A stretch of 9,300 bases of DNA from Candidatus Accumulibacter sp. UBA704 (GTDB taxonomy: Bacteria > Pseudomonadota > Gammaproteobacteria > Burkholderiales > Rhodocyclaceae): positions 1 through 9,300 of the forward strand of contig DBMG01000156.1 of the NCBI GenBank assembly GCA_002304785.1. The letters run 5' to 3'. The notes under the pieces were generated by a model. That model was not told the origin of the DNA. It saw only the letters and a list, made by a program, of their open reading frames with translations, and did not search any database. The number at the start of each line of letters is the position of its first letter. The first letter of the stretch is position 1. This document shows, one piece after another, positions 1 through 6,718 of the stretch. Made by a program: the position numbers and the translations under genes.

Positions 1-801
1 ACCTTCACCGGAATCCGCTTCCTGTTGGGCACGTGCATCGTCGCGCCGCTGGCCTGGCGCGACTACCGTTTGCTCTCTCGCCGCGAGGCGCGCCCCCTGC
101 AGCGCGACGTGTTGGGCGTGGCGGCACTCGGCTTGTTGCTGACCCTGGGCGCGGTGTTCCAGCAGATCGGCATTACCGGTACCACGGTGACCAACGCGGG
201 GTTCCTGACGGCGCTCTACGTGCCGTTGGTGCCGCTGCTTTCCTGGCTGATCCTGCGAGCGCGTCCGCACTGGTCGGTCTGGCCGACCTCGGCGGGGTGT
301 CTGCTGGGCACCTGGATGCTGTCCGGGGCGGGGCACGTGGCGATCAGCTCTGGAGACCTGTGGGTCATCGCCAGCAGCGTGTTCTGGGCCTTGCATGTGC
401 TGATGGTCGGGCGCGTGGCCGACCGCATCGCCGCGCCGTTCCTGGTGGCGGCGGGGCAGTTTCTGGTCTGCGGCGTGGCGTCGCTGTGCTGGGCTCTGCT
501 GACCGAGACCATCACCCTGGAAGGAATCCGCCGGGCGACGCTGCCGATCCTCTACACGGGAATTCTCTCGGTCGGCTTCGCCTACACCGGGCAGGTCGTC
601 GGGCAGCGCTACGCCGACGCCGCCGACGCGGCGATCATCCTCTCGGCGGAGACGCTTTTCGCCGCAATGTTCGGCTTCCTGCTGATGGGCGATCGCCTCA
701 ACGCGGCGGGCCTGACCGGGTGCGTGCTGATCTTCGCCTGCATCCTGGCGGTGCAGATGATGCCCATGATCGAAGCGCGCCGCGCCGCCAGGCAGGCATA
801 A
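1..801 (+). CDS. DMT-superfamily (EamA) transporter, 5' end outside the window
   Basis: Inner-membrane permease of the drug/metabolite transporter superfamily. The reading frame is open from base 1, so 266 codons are visible and roughly the first 30-40 residues (the first membrane segment) are probably missing. The fragment opens with FTGIRFLLG, typical of the second EamA helix. It continues with hydrophobic segments including the EamA-like stretch around TNAGFLTALYVPLVPLLSWL, and a second EamA repeat starts near GDLWVIASSVFWALH. It ends in a short basic tail (EARRAARQA). A TTG at base 25 could be read as a start, but the homologous sequence before it argues that the gene begins upstream. Family members export or import metabolites such as amino acids or purines; the substrate cannot be told from sequence. 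It converges with the porin gene, with the terminator between them. Confidence 0.9.
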   Translation, partial: TFTGIRFLLGTCIVAPLAWRDYRLLSRREARPLQRDVLGVAALGLLLTLGAVFQQIGITGTTVTNAGFLTALYVPLVPLLSWLILRARPHWSVWPTSAGCLLGTWMLSGAGHVAISSGDLWVIASSVFWALHVLMVGRVADRIAAPFLVAAGQFLVCGVASLCWALLTETITLEGIRRATLPILYTGILSVGFAYTGQVVGQRYADAADAAIILSAETLFAAMFGFLLMGDRLNAAGLTGCVLIFACILAVQMMPMIEARRAARQA

Positions 802-828
802 AAAACGGCGCCGGATGAGCGGCGCCGT
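799..828 (-). terminator. Rho-independent terminator of the porin/ABC operon
   Basis: A perfect 8 bp inverted repeat, ACGGCGCC (805-812) and GGCGCCGT (821-828), encloses an 8-base loop. On the minus strand the stem is followed directly by a run of six T (complement of A at 800-805). This is a textbook intrinsic terminator about 25 bp beyond the porin stop codon. On the plus strand there is no T-tract after the stem, so it should mainly stop minus-strand transcription, although the hairpin also lies just after the stop of the plus-strand transporter gene. Confidence 0.85.
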
Positions 829-852
829 GGCTTGCACCCTTTCGGGATCGGC

Positions 853-2301
853 TTAGTTCAGGTTGTAGCGGGCCATCAGGTTGATGCGGGACATGTCGCC
901 TTCTTCTCCCGCCAGCGTCTCGCGTTTGCCCCAGATATATTCGAGACCTACGTCGACGAGCTTGACCGGGTTCCAGATACCGCCGATGTGAACTTGGGTG
1001 ATACGACGGTTAACCCCATACTGTCCTTCATACGGATCGGTCTTGGCTCCTGACATGTTGTTGGCGCGGGCCCAATCGGTGTAGTCGTTGTTGTAGTTCT
1101 TCTGGCTGCCGACGACATAGTTCATGCGGAAACGATCGTTGATCTTCTGCTGGTAGCCGAGGACGATGCCGAGCGCCTTCTCGCGCACGATTTTGCCGCT
1201 GTCCGCATCATAAGCGGCACCCTCGACGTAGTTGAGGTAGCGCCCGATACCGTTGCCGCCGGTGACAATCCAGCTGATGAAGTCATCGCCGAAGGTCTTG
1301 ATCTGGCCGCTCGCGGCGAGGCCGTAGCCGCGTTTGGATTCGTCAACCCGTGTACCGTTTACATCGCCATCGATACGCAACTCATGTGAAACACCGCGGA
1401 GGCTCAATGAGCCCCAGTCGTACGCCTTGTCCCATCTCAGGACAAGATCCGGAACCTTGGCAAAGCCGGCAGGCGTGGCTTCCGGCAAATTGCCTGCTCC
1501 GGTATCAACCAAGACGTAGCTTGCCGAATTCTCGATGGCGCCGCTGAAATTGCCGTAGGTCGGCGTGGTGTAGGTGTAGCGGATCTGCGGCTGGCGGATG
1601 AAGGTCGATCCGATCGGGCCGTTGAAATCGACGGTCTCCGGCGTGTTGTCGATATCCATGAACGTCGACCAGGTTTGTCCGACCGTCCAACCCCCAACGG
1701 CGAAGTAGGCGTGGCGCAGACGGAAGTCATAGCTGTTCGTGGCCTGTTGCGTGTAGATGTTTTTCAGGTCCCCATAGACGGCCGAATTGCCGGTGCGCGG
1801 GTCGTTGTTGAAGTCGCCCTCGACCTTGGCCATCAGGAGCCCGTACTGCGTCGGTGTCGCGGCTTCGACGCCGATTCGGGATGTGCGGGCGTGCAGGTAA
1901 GTTTCACCGTTGCGCTTGGCCTCCGCGGTGCCGTTCAGCGGCATGTAGGGCATGAAGGTCGAGTAGTCGTTCTTGGCGGCGTCGCCCTTGCTCTCATGCA
2001 CCATGTTCAGTTCGCCAACACCGTACAGGCGAACGGACGTGTCGCTGCCCGGTACACGGAAGGAACCCGGAATATCGCCGGCGACGACGACTTCCTTGCT
2101 CTGCGCAGCGACCTGGTCCTTGAGTTCGGTGACTTCCTTGTTGGCGGTGGCGGTGGATGTCTTGAGCGCCGCCAGCTGCTCCATCAGGACCTTCATCTGA
2201 GCTTCGAGCTGCGCGATGCGGTCGGCGTCCGCGGCCTGTGCCGTGCCGCCGACTCCCATGCCTACTGCGACAAGAGCGAGGGTGATTTTCTTCAGTTTCA
2301 T
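853..2301 (-). CDS. DcaP-like outer-membrane porin
   Basis: A 482-residue precursor predicted to form a trimeric outer-membrane beta-barrel for small anionic solutes. A signal peptide covers residues 1 to about 23 (MKLKKITLALVAVGMG, ending AQA before ADAD). A coiled-coil-like heptad segment follows at about 26-70 (RIAQLEAQMKVLMEQL and onward). Then comes the IPGSFRVPGSDTSVRLYG block at 77-94, which closely resembles the start of the barrel in DcaP-family proteins. The rest alternates polar and hydrophobic residues, rich in Tyr, Gly and Asn, as in a barrel. The start at 2301 is chosen over an in-frame extension to 2526 because it has a strong GGAGG site and an immediate signal peptide, while the extension would overlap the ATPase gene. 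The protein ends RYNLN rather than with the usual terminal aromatic residue. DcaP of Acinetobacter is linked to dicarboxylate uptake; the substrate here is inferred only. Confidence 0.85.
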   Translation of the reverse strand: MKLKKITLALVAVGMGVGGTAQAADADRIAQLEAQMKVLMEQLAALKTSTATANKEVTELKDQVAAQSKEVVVAGDIPGSFRVPGSDTSVRLYGVGELNMVHESKGDAAKNDYSTFMPYMPLNGTAEAKRNGETYLHARTSRIGVEAATPTQYGLLMAKVEGDFNNDPRTGNSAVYGDLKNIYTQQATNSYDFRLRHAYFAVGGWTVGQTWSTFMDIDNTPETVDFNGPIGSTFIRQPQIRYTYTTPTYGNFSGAIENSASYVLVDTGAGNLPEATPAGFAKVPDLVLRWDKAYDWGSLSLRGVSHELRIDGDVNGTRVDESKRGYGLAASGQIKTFGDDFISWIVTGGNGIGRYLNYVEGAAYDADSGKIVREKALGIVLGYQQKINDRFRMNYVVGSQKNYNNDYTDWARANNMSGAKTDPYEGQYGVNRRITQVHIGGIWNPVKLVDVGLEYIWGKRETLAGEEGDMSRINLMARYNLN

Positions 2302-2306
2302 TGATG

Positions 2307-2311
2307 CCTCC
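2307..2311 (-). promoter_or_regulatory. Ribosome binding site that sets the porin start
   Basis: On the minus strand, GGAGG lies five bases before the ATG at 2301. It decides the start: the in-frame extension further upstream has no role once this site and the signal peptide are taken into account. It is the strongest Shine-Dalgarno sequence in the four-gene run, which fits a porin needed in more copies than the transporter subunits. Confidence 0.75.
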
Positions 2312-2374
2312 GTAGTATTGGTTGTTGATCTGTCGTGTTGATTGAATGCATTTGCGTAAACGTTGAACCGGACT

Positions 2375-3133
2375 TCAGAATCCGTGCCGGACCTGTGCCA
2401 GGAACGCCTGTGCACGTTCGTGGTCGGGGTTGGTGAAGAAGGCTTGCGGCGTCGTGTCTTCCAGGATGGCCCCCTCGTCGAAGAAGATAACCCGGTCGGC
2501 GACTTCCCTCGCGAAGCCCATCTCATGCGTGACCACCAGCATGGTGATGCCGGTATGCGCGAGCTCCCGCATGACCGTGAGGACTTCGTTGACCATCTCC
2601 GGATCGAGCGCCGAGGTCGGCTCGTCGAACAGGAGCACCTTCGGGTCCATGGCCAGCGCCCGGGCGATGGCGACGCGCTGCTGCTGGCCGCCGGAAAGCT
2701 GCACCGGGTACTTGTGCGCCTGGCTCTTCAGCCCGACCCGTTCCAGCAGCCCCATGGCCTTGGCTTCGGCTTCGGCCTTGGGCATCTTGCGCACGCGCAT
2801 GGGGGCCAGAGTGATGTTGCGCAGGATGGTCAGGTGGGAGAACAGGTTGAAGCTCTGGAAGACCATGCCGACCTCGCGCCGGACGGCATCGAGGTGCTTC
2901 AGGTTGTCGTTGAGCTCGATCCCGTCGATGACGATTTCCCCGCCGTCGTGTTTCTCGAGGCGGTTGAGGGTGCGCAGGAAGGTCGATTTCCCCGACCCGG
3001 AAGGTCCGATGATGGCCGTGACCTGGCCTTCGGTGAAGCTGGCCGAGACGTTGCGCAATGCGTAGAACGATCCGAAACGCTTGTCGACATTGCGGGCGAC
3101 GATGATGGGTGTGGGCGTGGTGGATGTGTTCAT
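2375..3133 (-). CDS. Polar amino acid ABC transporter, ATP-binding subunit (GlnQ/HisP type)
   Basis: A 252-residue cytoplasmic ATPase that should power the neighbouring permease. All motifs of the polar amino acid uptake class are intact: Walker A GPSGSGKST (43-51), Q-loop Gln in VFQSFNLF (Q93), signature LSGGQQQR (146-153), Walker B VLLFDE (166-171), D-loop SALD (174-177) and switch histidine H203 in VVTHEMG. The length matches GlnQ, GltL and HisP. It starts 10 bp after the permease stop, with no clear Shine-Dalgarno sequence, so translation may be coupled to the permease. After its stop there are 73 bp to the porin and no terminator that I can see. The substrate class follows from the family; the exact amino acid is not determinable. 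Confidence 0.95.
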   Translation of the reverse strand: MNTSTTPTPIIVARNVDKRFGSFYALRNVSASFTEGQVTAIIGPSGSGKSTFLRTLNRLEKHDGGEIVIDGIELNDNLKHLDAVRREVGMVFQSFNLFSHLTILRNITLAPMRVRKMPKAEAEAKAMGLLERVGLKSQAHKYPVQLSGGQQQRVAIARALAMDPKVLLFDEPTSALDPEMVNEVLTVMRELAHTGITMLVVTHEMGFAREVADRVIFFDEGAILEDTTPQAFFTNPDHERAQAFLAQVRHGF

Positions 3134-3143
3134 GGCGTTGCGT

Positions 3144-3902
3144 TCAGCGCTTTTGACCGACTTCGAGCTTGGCTTCGAGCGCGGACGTCAGGGTGGTGAA
3201 GGCGGTGGTGAGGATCAGGTAGATCGTGGCGATGGTGAGGAAGACCGGGATCGGCTGATAGCTTTCCGCCTGCACCCGGTAACCGACCATCGTCAGCTCG
3301 ACGACGCTGATGGCGTAGGCCAGCGAGGAGTCCTTGACCAGCGACGCCAGATTGTTGGCCAGCGCCGGCAGGGCGACGCGCATGCTCTGCGGCAGGATGA
3401 CGTCCATGAAAGTCTGGAGCGGCGACAATCCGAGCGCCCGGGCGGCTTCGATCTGTCCGTGCGGCACGGCGAGGATGCCGGCGCGCACGCATTCGGTGTT
3501 GTAGGCACCGATATTGAGCGACAGGGCGATGGCGGCACAGGCGAAGTCCGACAGATTGACGCTGGCTGGCATGACGGTGGGAATGACCAGCCAGACGAAA
3601 AGGATCTGCAAGAGCAGCGGCGTGCCGCGGATCAGCCAGACATAGAAGTCGCACACCCAGCGCAGCGGCAGGAATTTGGAGAGTTTCCCCATCCCCGCCA
3701 GCACGCCGAGCACGACGCCGACCGATCCGGCAATCAACGTCAGCCACACCGTGATGCGTGCGCCCTCGGCGAATTGCATCGCCGCCGGCCCGATGGGCGC
3801 CGGAGCGGCAGATAGCGGAATGGCCAGTCCCCACAGGAAGACCAGAAGGCCGACCATGGCGCCGAACATCGTCCAGCCGGGATATCTCTTGGTCCAGTTC
3901 AT
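3144..3902 (-). CDS. Polar amino acid ABC transporter, permease subunit (HisM/HisQ family)
   Basis: A 252-residue inner-membrane protein. A first hydrophobic segment (about 11-32) precedes the conserved transport domain, which starts near 47 with GARITVWLTLIAG. The family motif RGTPLLLQ is at 92-99. The EAA loop, which docks on the ATPase, runs from EAARALG (152-158) to ILP (169-171), and further helices continue to about 240. Only one permease gene is present, so a homodimer is expected, unlike systems such as HisQM or GltJK. It lies 18 bp after the solute-binding protein gene and 10 bp before the ATPase gene in the same direction. No strong Shine-Dalgarno sequence is seen before its ATG, which suggests coupled translation. 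Confidence 0.94.
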   Translation of the reverse strand: MNWTKRYPGWTMFGAMVGLLVFLWGLAIPLSAAPAPIGPAAMQFAEGARITVWLTLIAGSVGVVLGVLAGMGKLSKFLPLRWVCDFYVWLIRGTPLLLQILFVWLVIPTVMPASVNLSDFACAAIALSLNIGAYNTECVRAGILAVPHGQIEAARALGLSPLQTFMDVILPQSMRVALPALANNLASLVKDSSLAYAISVVELTMVGYRVQAESYQPIPVFLTIATIYLILTTAFTTLTSALEAKLEVGQKR

Positions 3903-3920
3903 GTTATTGCGATGTTTCGG

Positions 3921-4691
3921 TTAGCGGCAGGTGATGTCGGCCTTGAAGTACTTCTGGGAGAGCGCCGCGATCGAGCCGTCCTTGATCAGTTCGGCCAGTG
4001 CCTGATTGTACTTGTCGACGAATTCCTTGTTGTTCTTGCGCACGATTGCCGAGACGCGCTCGACAAAGAGCTGCTCGCCTGCCGCGATGCCTGCATCGGG
4101 ATTCTTTTCCAGCGTGGCCTTGATCAGCCACTTGTCGGAGATCCACGCGTCTATCTTGCCGGCCTTGAGCGCGGAGAAGACTTCCGGGTCGGCCTTGTAG
4201 GTCTTCAGTTCCTTGAGGCCGGGAATTTTCTTGGCGTTGTCGTAGTAGCTGGTGGCCAGCTGGACGCCGACGGTCTTGCCGTTCAGCGCGGCAGCGGTCA
4301 AGGCGCCATCTTTCGGCGCGGCGATCTGGCCGCCGGTGCAGTAGTGCGGGCTGGTGAAATCGACCGCTTTGGCGCGTTCCTCGGTGAATCCGTGCGAGGC
4401 GATGGCGAAATCGAAGCGGTCCTGGCGGATCGACGCGAGTTGAGCGTCGAAGGTGACGACGCGCCATTCGAGCTTGAGTCCGAGCTTCTTCGCCACGGCT
4501 TCGGCGACGTCGACTTCATAGCCCGTCAGCTTGGGGCCTTCGAAATAGTTGAACGGGTAGAACGCACCTTCGGTGGCGGCGATGATCGTGCCGGAGTCCT
4601 TGATGGCATTCCAGTCACGTGCCTGCGCCGGCGCTGCAATGACAAGCGACAACGGGATCACTGCACTCAGTAGCTTCGTTAAGAATCGCAT
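3921..4691 (-). CDS. Periplasmic amino acid-binding protein of the ABC importer (SBP_bac_3)
   Basis: A 256-residue precursor of the family 3 solute-binding proteins, first gene of the operon. A signal peptide spans 1 to about 24 (hydrophobic core SAVIPLSLVIAAP, cleavage after AQA). The first lobe opens with GTIIAATEGAFYPFNYFE (34-51), whose aromatic residues usually stack on the ligand. FTEERAKAVDFTSP (102-115) carries T103 and R106, the positions that hold the ligand alpha-carboxylate in this family. D181 in AGKIDAWISD matches the usual amino-group ligand. These point to an amino acid or close analogue. His100 and Cys118 sit in the pocket region where other members carry different residues, so the preference may be unusual. 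The mature protein has two cysteines, C118 and C255. The start is supported by AGGAG five bases upstream. Confidence 0.93.
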   Translation of the reverse strand: MRFLTKLLSAVIPLSLVIAAPAQARDWNAIKDSGTIIAATEGAFYPFNYFEGPKLTGYEVDVAEAVAKKLGLKLEWRVVTFDAQLASIRQDRFDFAIASHGFTEERAKAVDFTSPHYCTGGQIAAPKDGALTAAALNGKTVGVQLATSYYDNAKKIPGLKELKTYKADPEVFSALKAGKIDAWISDKWLIKATLEKNPDAGIAAGEQLFVERVSAIVRKNNKEFVDKYNQALAELIKDGSIAALSQKYFKADITCR

Positions 4692-4696
4692 GACTT

Positions 4697-4701
4697 CTCC
4701 T
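4697..4701 (-). promoter_or_regulatory. Ribosome binding site of the solute-binding protein gene
   Basis: AGGAG on the minus strand, five bases before the ATG at 4691. It supports that start and the reading of this gene as the first of the operon; the permease and ATPase downstream lack comparable sites. Confidence 0.7.
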
Positions 4702-4721
4702 GATAATTGTTGATCGATCTA

Positions 4722-4772
4722 AAACGTAAAAATGGGCAAAGCAAACAAACGTCTTTGAAGCGGGAAAAACGT
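4722..4772. repeat. Three AAACGT direct repeats upstream of the ABC operon
   Basis: The hexamer AAACGT occurs at 4722-4727, 4747-4752 and 4767-4772 (ACGTTT on the coding strand of the operon), 30 to 80 bp before the solute-binding protein start. A further copy is at 4962-4967 and one at 2358-2363, before the porin. The position suits regulator binding, but the hexamer is short and the region AT-rich, so chance is possible. Confidence 0.3.
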
Positions 4773-4887
4773 GAGACTTTGGGCATGGGCGAAATAAAGC
4801 CCCGGAAGGTTGCATATCACGGCGAGAACTCCCAACCCGATGCGACCAGCCAGACCCCGACTGCGGTTTGTATCTATTGATTTTTCG

Positions 4888-4924
4888 AAGCGGATTGCCC
4901 GGAAAGGATGGTCCGCTTTTCTTT
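4888..4924 (+). terminator. Hairpin with a short T-tract, possible plus-strand terminator
   Basis: AAGCGGA (4888-4894) pairs perfectly with TCCGCTT (4912-4918) across a 17-base loop. On the plus strand the stem runs into TTTTCTTT (4917-4924), resembling an intrinsic terminator. On the minus strand the stem is followed by CGAAAAA, so it does not look like a terminator for the upstream DUF3014 gene. No plus-strand gene precedes it, so its purpose is unclear. The long loop and short T-tract keep confidence low. Confidence 0.35.
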
Positions 4925-5061
4925 ACAGAATCACGACACGAAAAGGCCGACAGAATACAGCAAACGTGTTCCCGAACAAAGGGTTGCCCGAAAATATTAC
5001 GTGTTCATCGGCACGGGTCGGGAGAACCGCCGGAATGGCGATATCGGCTGGGTCGGGGAGG

Positions 5062-5877
5062 CTATTGCCCGCTGGCCACCAGCCGCCGAATTTCGCGCAA
5101 CCTTTCTTTCAGCAACGCTGCATTTTCCCTTCCGATGCGCATCATGATCTTCTGGCCGGCGGAACGGGCTTCCAGATCAGGATCGGCGTATTCGTAGAGG
5201 ATCTTCGGTTGCACCAGCCTGACGGGCACTTCAGGGTCGGGCGCGGAGAGCAGGTCGTCGATGGCCGCCACCAGCCGATCATTGAAATGGGCTTGCGGAT
5301 AGCCGATTTCGTGGTAGGCCCGCTCGAAAAGCGGGTAGAAGCGCCGATATACGGCTACCAGCCTTGCGCTGTCGACGGCCTTGATGGCCGCGGCGTAGGC
5401 GGCATAGCGTGCCGCGTTGCCGGCTCCGATGGACAGGGTTTCATCCTTTCCTTCGGTGTTGAACTTCCCTTCTGCGCGCCTGAGCGGGACGACATCGGCC
5501 GCCAGATGCCTGCGTGGCAGGTTGTCGATAGTGACGACGAGGTGATGGATCAGTTCATCGGACAACACCAGTGCCAAGCCGTTCTTGCCGAGTACTTCGC
5601 CCAGCGCCTTGCGGAACGGCGCGTCGCTTTTTCCCAATTCTGGCAGCGGTTCCTCCGATGGCGTTGCCTCAATCGGATGAAGAATCGCCGGAGGTTCCGG
5701 GGCAGCCAGCGCCGGCACCGGCGGAGGGGGCGCCGTTGGTGCCGTCGGCGGCGGGGGAGCGACTACCACGGTCGGTGGTGCTTCTTCGCGTACGGAAATC
5801 AGGAAAAAGTAGCCCGCCAGCACGGATATCACGGCGATCAGCGCTGCAATGACCCAGTGTTTCCCCTTCATGACCAT
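5062..5877 (-). CDS. DUF3014 family membrane-anchored protein
   Basis: A 271-residue protein of unknown function. A short basic N-terminus (MVMKGKHW) is followed by one membrane helix (about 7-28). Next comes a proline/alanine-rich linker (about 35-65, with runs such as APPPPTAPTAPPPP), then a globular domain of about 185 residues, most likely periplasmic. The domain matches the DUF3014 pattern: TIDNLPRRHLA early, then YRRFYPLFERAYHEIGYP, FNDRLV and VQPKILYEYADPDLEARSAG near the end. The ATG at 5877 is taken as start, with GAGG eight bases upstream. The ATG at 5871 has AGGA nine bases upstream and is equally possible; an in-frame extension to 5976 would overlap the phosphatase gene. It lies about 20 bp after the acid phosphatase gene, so the two are probably co-transcribed and may act together in the envelope. 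Confidence 0.85.
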   Translation of the reverse strand: MVMKGKHWVIAALIAVISVLAGYFFLISVREEAPPTVVVAPPPPTAPTAPPPPVPALAAPEPPAILHPIEATPSEEPLPELGKSDAPFRKALGEVLGKNGLALVLSDELIHHLVVTIDNLPRRHLAADVVPLRRAEGKFNTEGKDETLSIGAGNAARYAAYAAAIKAVDSARLVAVYRRFYPLFERAYHEIGYPQAHFNDRLVAAIDDLLSAPDPEVPVRLVQPKILYEYADPDLEARSAGQKIMMRIGRENAALLKERLREIRRLVASGQ

Positions 5878-5896
5878 CTTTCCTGCCTCATCTCGT

Positions 5897-6718
5897 TCAA
5901 AGTCTGACTGACAAAACCCGTTCTTCAGCTGCGCAATCGAGCTGCGACTGTGCAGATGCGGCACGCGCGGCTTCAATTTCCTTGCGCGCCAATTCGAGTT
6001 GCGCCGTAAAAACGGGATTGGAATGCAGTCGGCTGACCGCCGATGCTCCGACCACGCGCCCCGCCTCGACGTCGCTCTTCCAGTGTACGCCGCAAACGAT
6101 GCGGCTCTCGCCGAAGGCCAGGCCGCGCGAGAAGATCCGGTCGGCGCGATCCGGTGCGATCTCCGCGAGGACCAGTGCCCAGGCCCAACCGATGGAAGCG
6201 TGACCGGATGGATAGGAGTCGTCCTTGTGTTTTTCCTGCGGCGTGCAACTCGTGTCGCCGCGCGCCAGGTAGGGGCGCTGGCGCTTGTACAAATCCTTGG
6301 CCTTGTCGTTGGCCCGGCTGGCGTCGGCCCTGACCCGCCTTACCAGCATGTTCAGGTGAGGTGTCTGCTCCGGCGAGACGGTGAGGCCAAGCGCGCAGGA
6401 AAAGGTCTGGGCGGCGTTCGGGAAAGTCAGGTCGGCATCCTTGGTGGCAAGAGCCCAACGCGCCGTGCCGCGCAGCTTGCGCGTGGCGTTGTAGGTTTCC
6501 TCGTCGGAAGCGAGCGCCGCGCTTCCCACGGCAGGAGGCGGGGGCAGGAATTTCTGCGCGTTCGGTAGCTCCGCCGGATCGAGATAGCCGATGACATAGC
6601 CGGGACGCCCTCCGGACAGGCCGTCAGGAGAGGTCGGAGGCGGTGTGATGGCCGTGCAGCCGGCCAATACGAAAAGCGCGGGAATTGCCGAAGCGGTTGC
6701 TGCGAAGTGCTTTTTCAT
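5897..6718 (-). CDS. Class A nonspecific acid phosphatase (PAP2 family), predicted lipoprotein
   Basis: A 273-residue phosphatase predicted to release phosphate from organic esters in the periplasm. The three-part PAP2 active site is complete: K141-x6-R148-P149 (KDLYKRQRP), PSGH (170-173) and S205-R206-x5-H212-x3-D216 (SRIVCGVHWKSD). By family knowledge H212 is the nucleophile and H173 the acid/base. The layout matches PhoN/PhoC-type enzymes. The signal peptide ends in a lipobox, LAGC (18-21), so the protein is probably lipid-anchored through C21, whereas classical PhoN and PhoC are soluble. A proline-rich stretch follows the anchor. The start at 6718 is chosen over a GTG at 6739 because GGGAG lies seven bases before it and the signal peptide follows at once. 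Residues after about 235 form an Ala/Glu-rich, probably helical tail. It is first in the two-gene unit with DUF3014. Confidence 0.92.
   Translation of the reverse strand: MKKHFAATASAIPALFVLAGCTAITPPPTSPDGLSGGRPGYVIGYLDPAELPNAQKFLPPPPAVGSAALASDEETYNATRKLRGTARWALATKDADLTFPNAAQTFSCALGLTVSPEQTPHLNMLVRRVRADASRANDKAKDLYKRQRPYLARGDTSCTPQEKHKDDSYPSGHASIGWAWALVLAEIAPDRADRIFSRGLAFGESRIVCGVHWKSDVEAGRVVGASAVSRLHSNPVFTAQLELARKEIEAARAASAQSQLDCAAEERVLSVRL

Larger units (their letters stand above)
4692..5061. other. 370 bp non-coding region: expected promoter of the ABC/porin operon, and 3' end of the DUF3014 transcript
   Basis: No convincing gene lies here. The half nearest the ABC operon (about 4700-4800) is AT-richer than the surroundings, as expected of a promoter, but I cannot place clear -35 and -10 boxes. 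It holds three copies of AAACGT (starting at 4722, 4747 and 4767) and the palindrome GATCGATC (4712-4719). The middle holds a hairpin at 4888-4918. The part next to the DUF3014 stop has two near-copies of GGGTCGGGAG (5015-5024 and 5050-5060) but no terminator with a T-tract on the minus strand, so the upstream gene pair may end by Rho or read through into the ABC operon. Confidence 0.5.

Noticed and set aside
1675..2304. Plus-strand open frame (209 codons) opposite the porin
   Set aside because: It mirrors porin codons, and its product shows no domain or plausible start context.
2302..2526. In-frame 75-residue extension of the porin gene
   Set aside because: It has no signal peptide at its start, overlaps the 3' end of the ATPase gene in another frame, and bypasses the strong GGAGG site and secretion signal at 2301.
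2363..3199. Long plus-strand open frame (278 codons) opposite the ATPase gene
   Set aside because: It is antisense to a gene with every ABC ATPase motif, and its product is compositionally odd (rich in Arg, Asp, Gly, His) with no recognisable fold. Such frames are common opposite high-GC genes.
3912..4673. Plus-strand open frame (253 codons) opposite the solute-binding protein gene
   Set aside because: It is a shadow of a well-supported gene, with no motif of its own.
4990..5061. Possible terminator after the DUF3014 gene
   Set aside because: Only short stems such as CGCC/GGCG are seen on the minus strand, without a following T-tract.
5720..5760. GC-rich repeat-like stretch, considered as a DNA repeat
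   Set aside because: It simply encodes the proline/alanine-rich linker of the DUF3014 protein.
4810..5907. Plus-strand open frame of 365 codons covering part of the gap and the DUF3014 gene
   Set aside because: Most of it is antisense to the DUF3014 gene. Its part in the gap has no ribosome site or recognisable protein features, and the C-terminal half is an Arg-rich mirror of the proline-rich linker.
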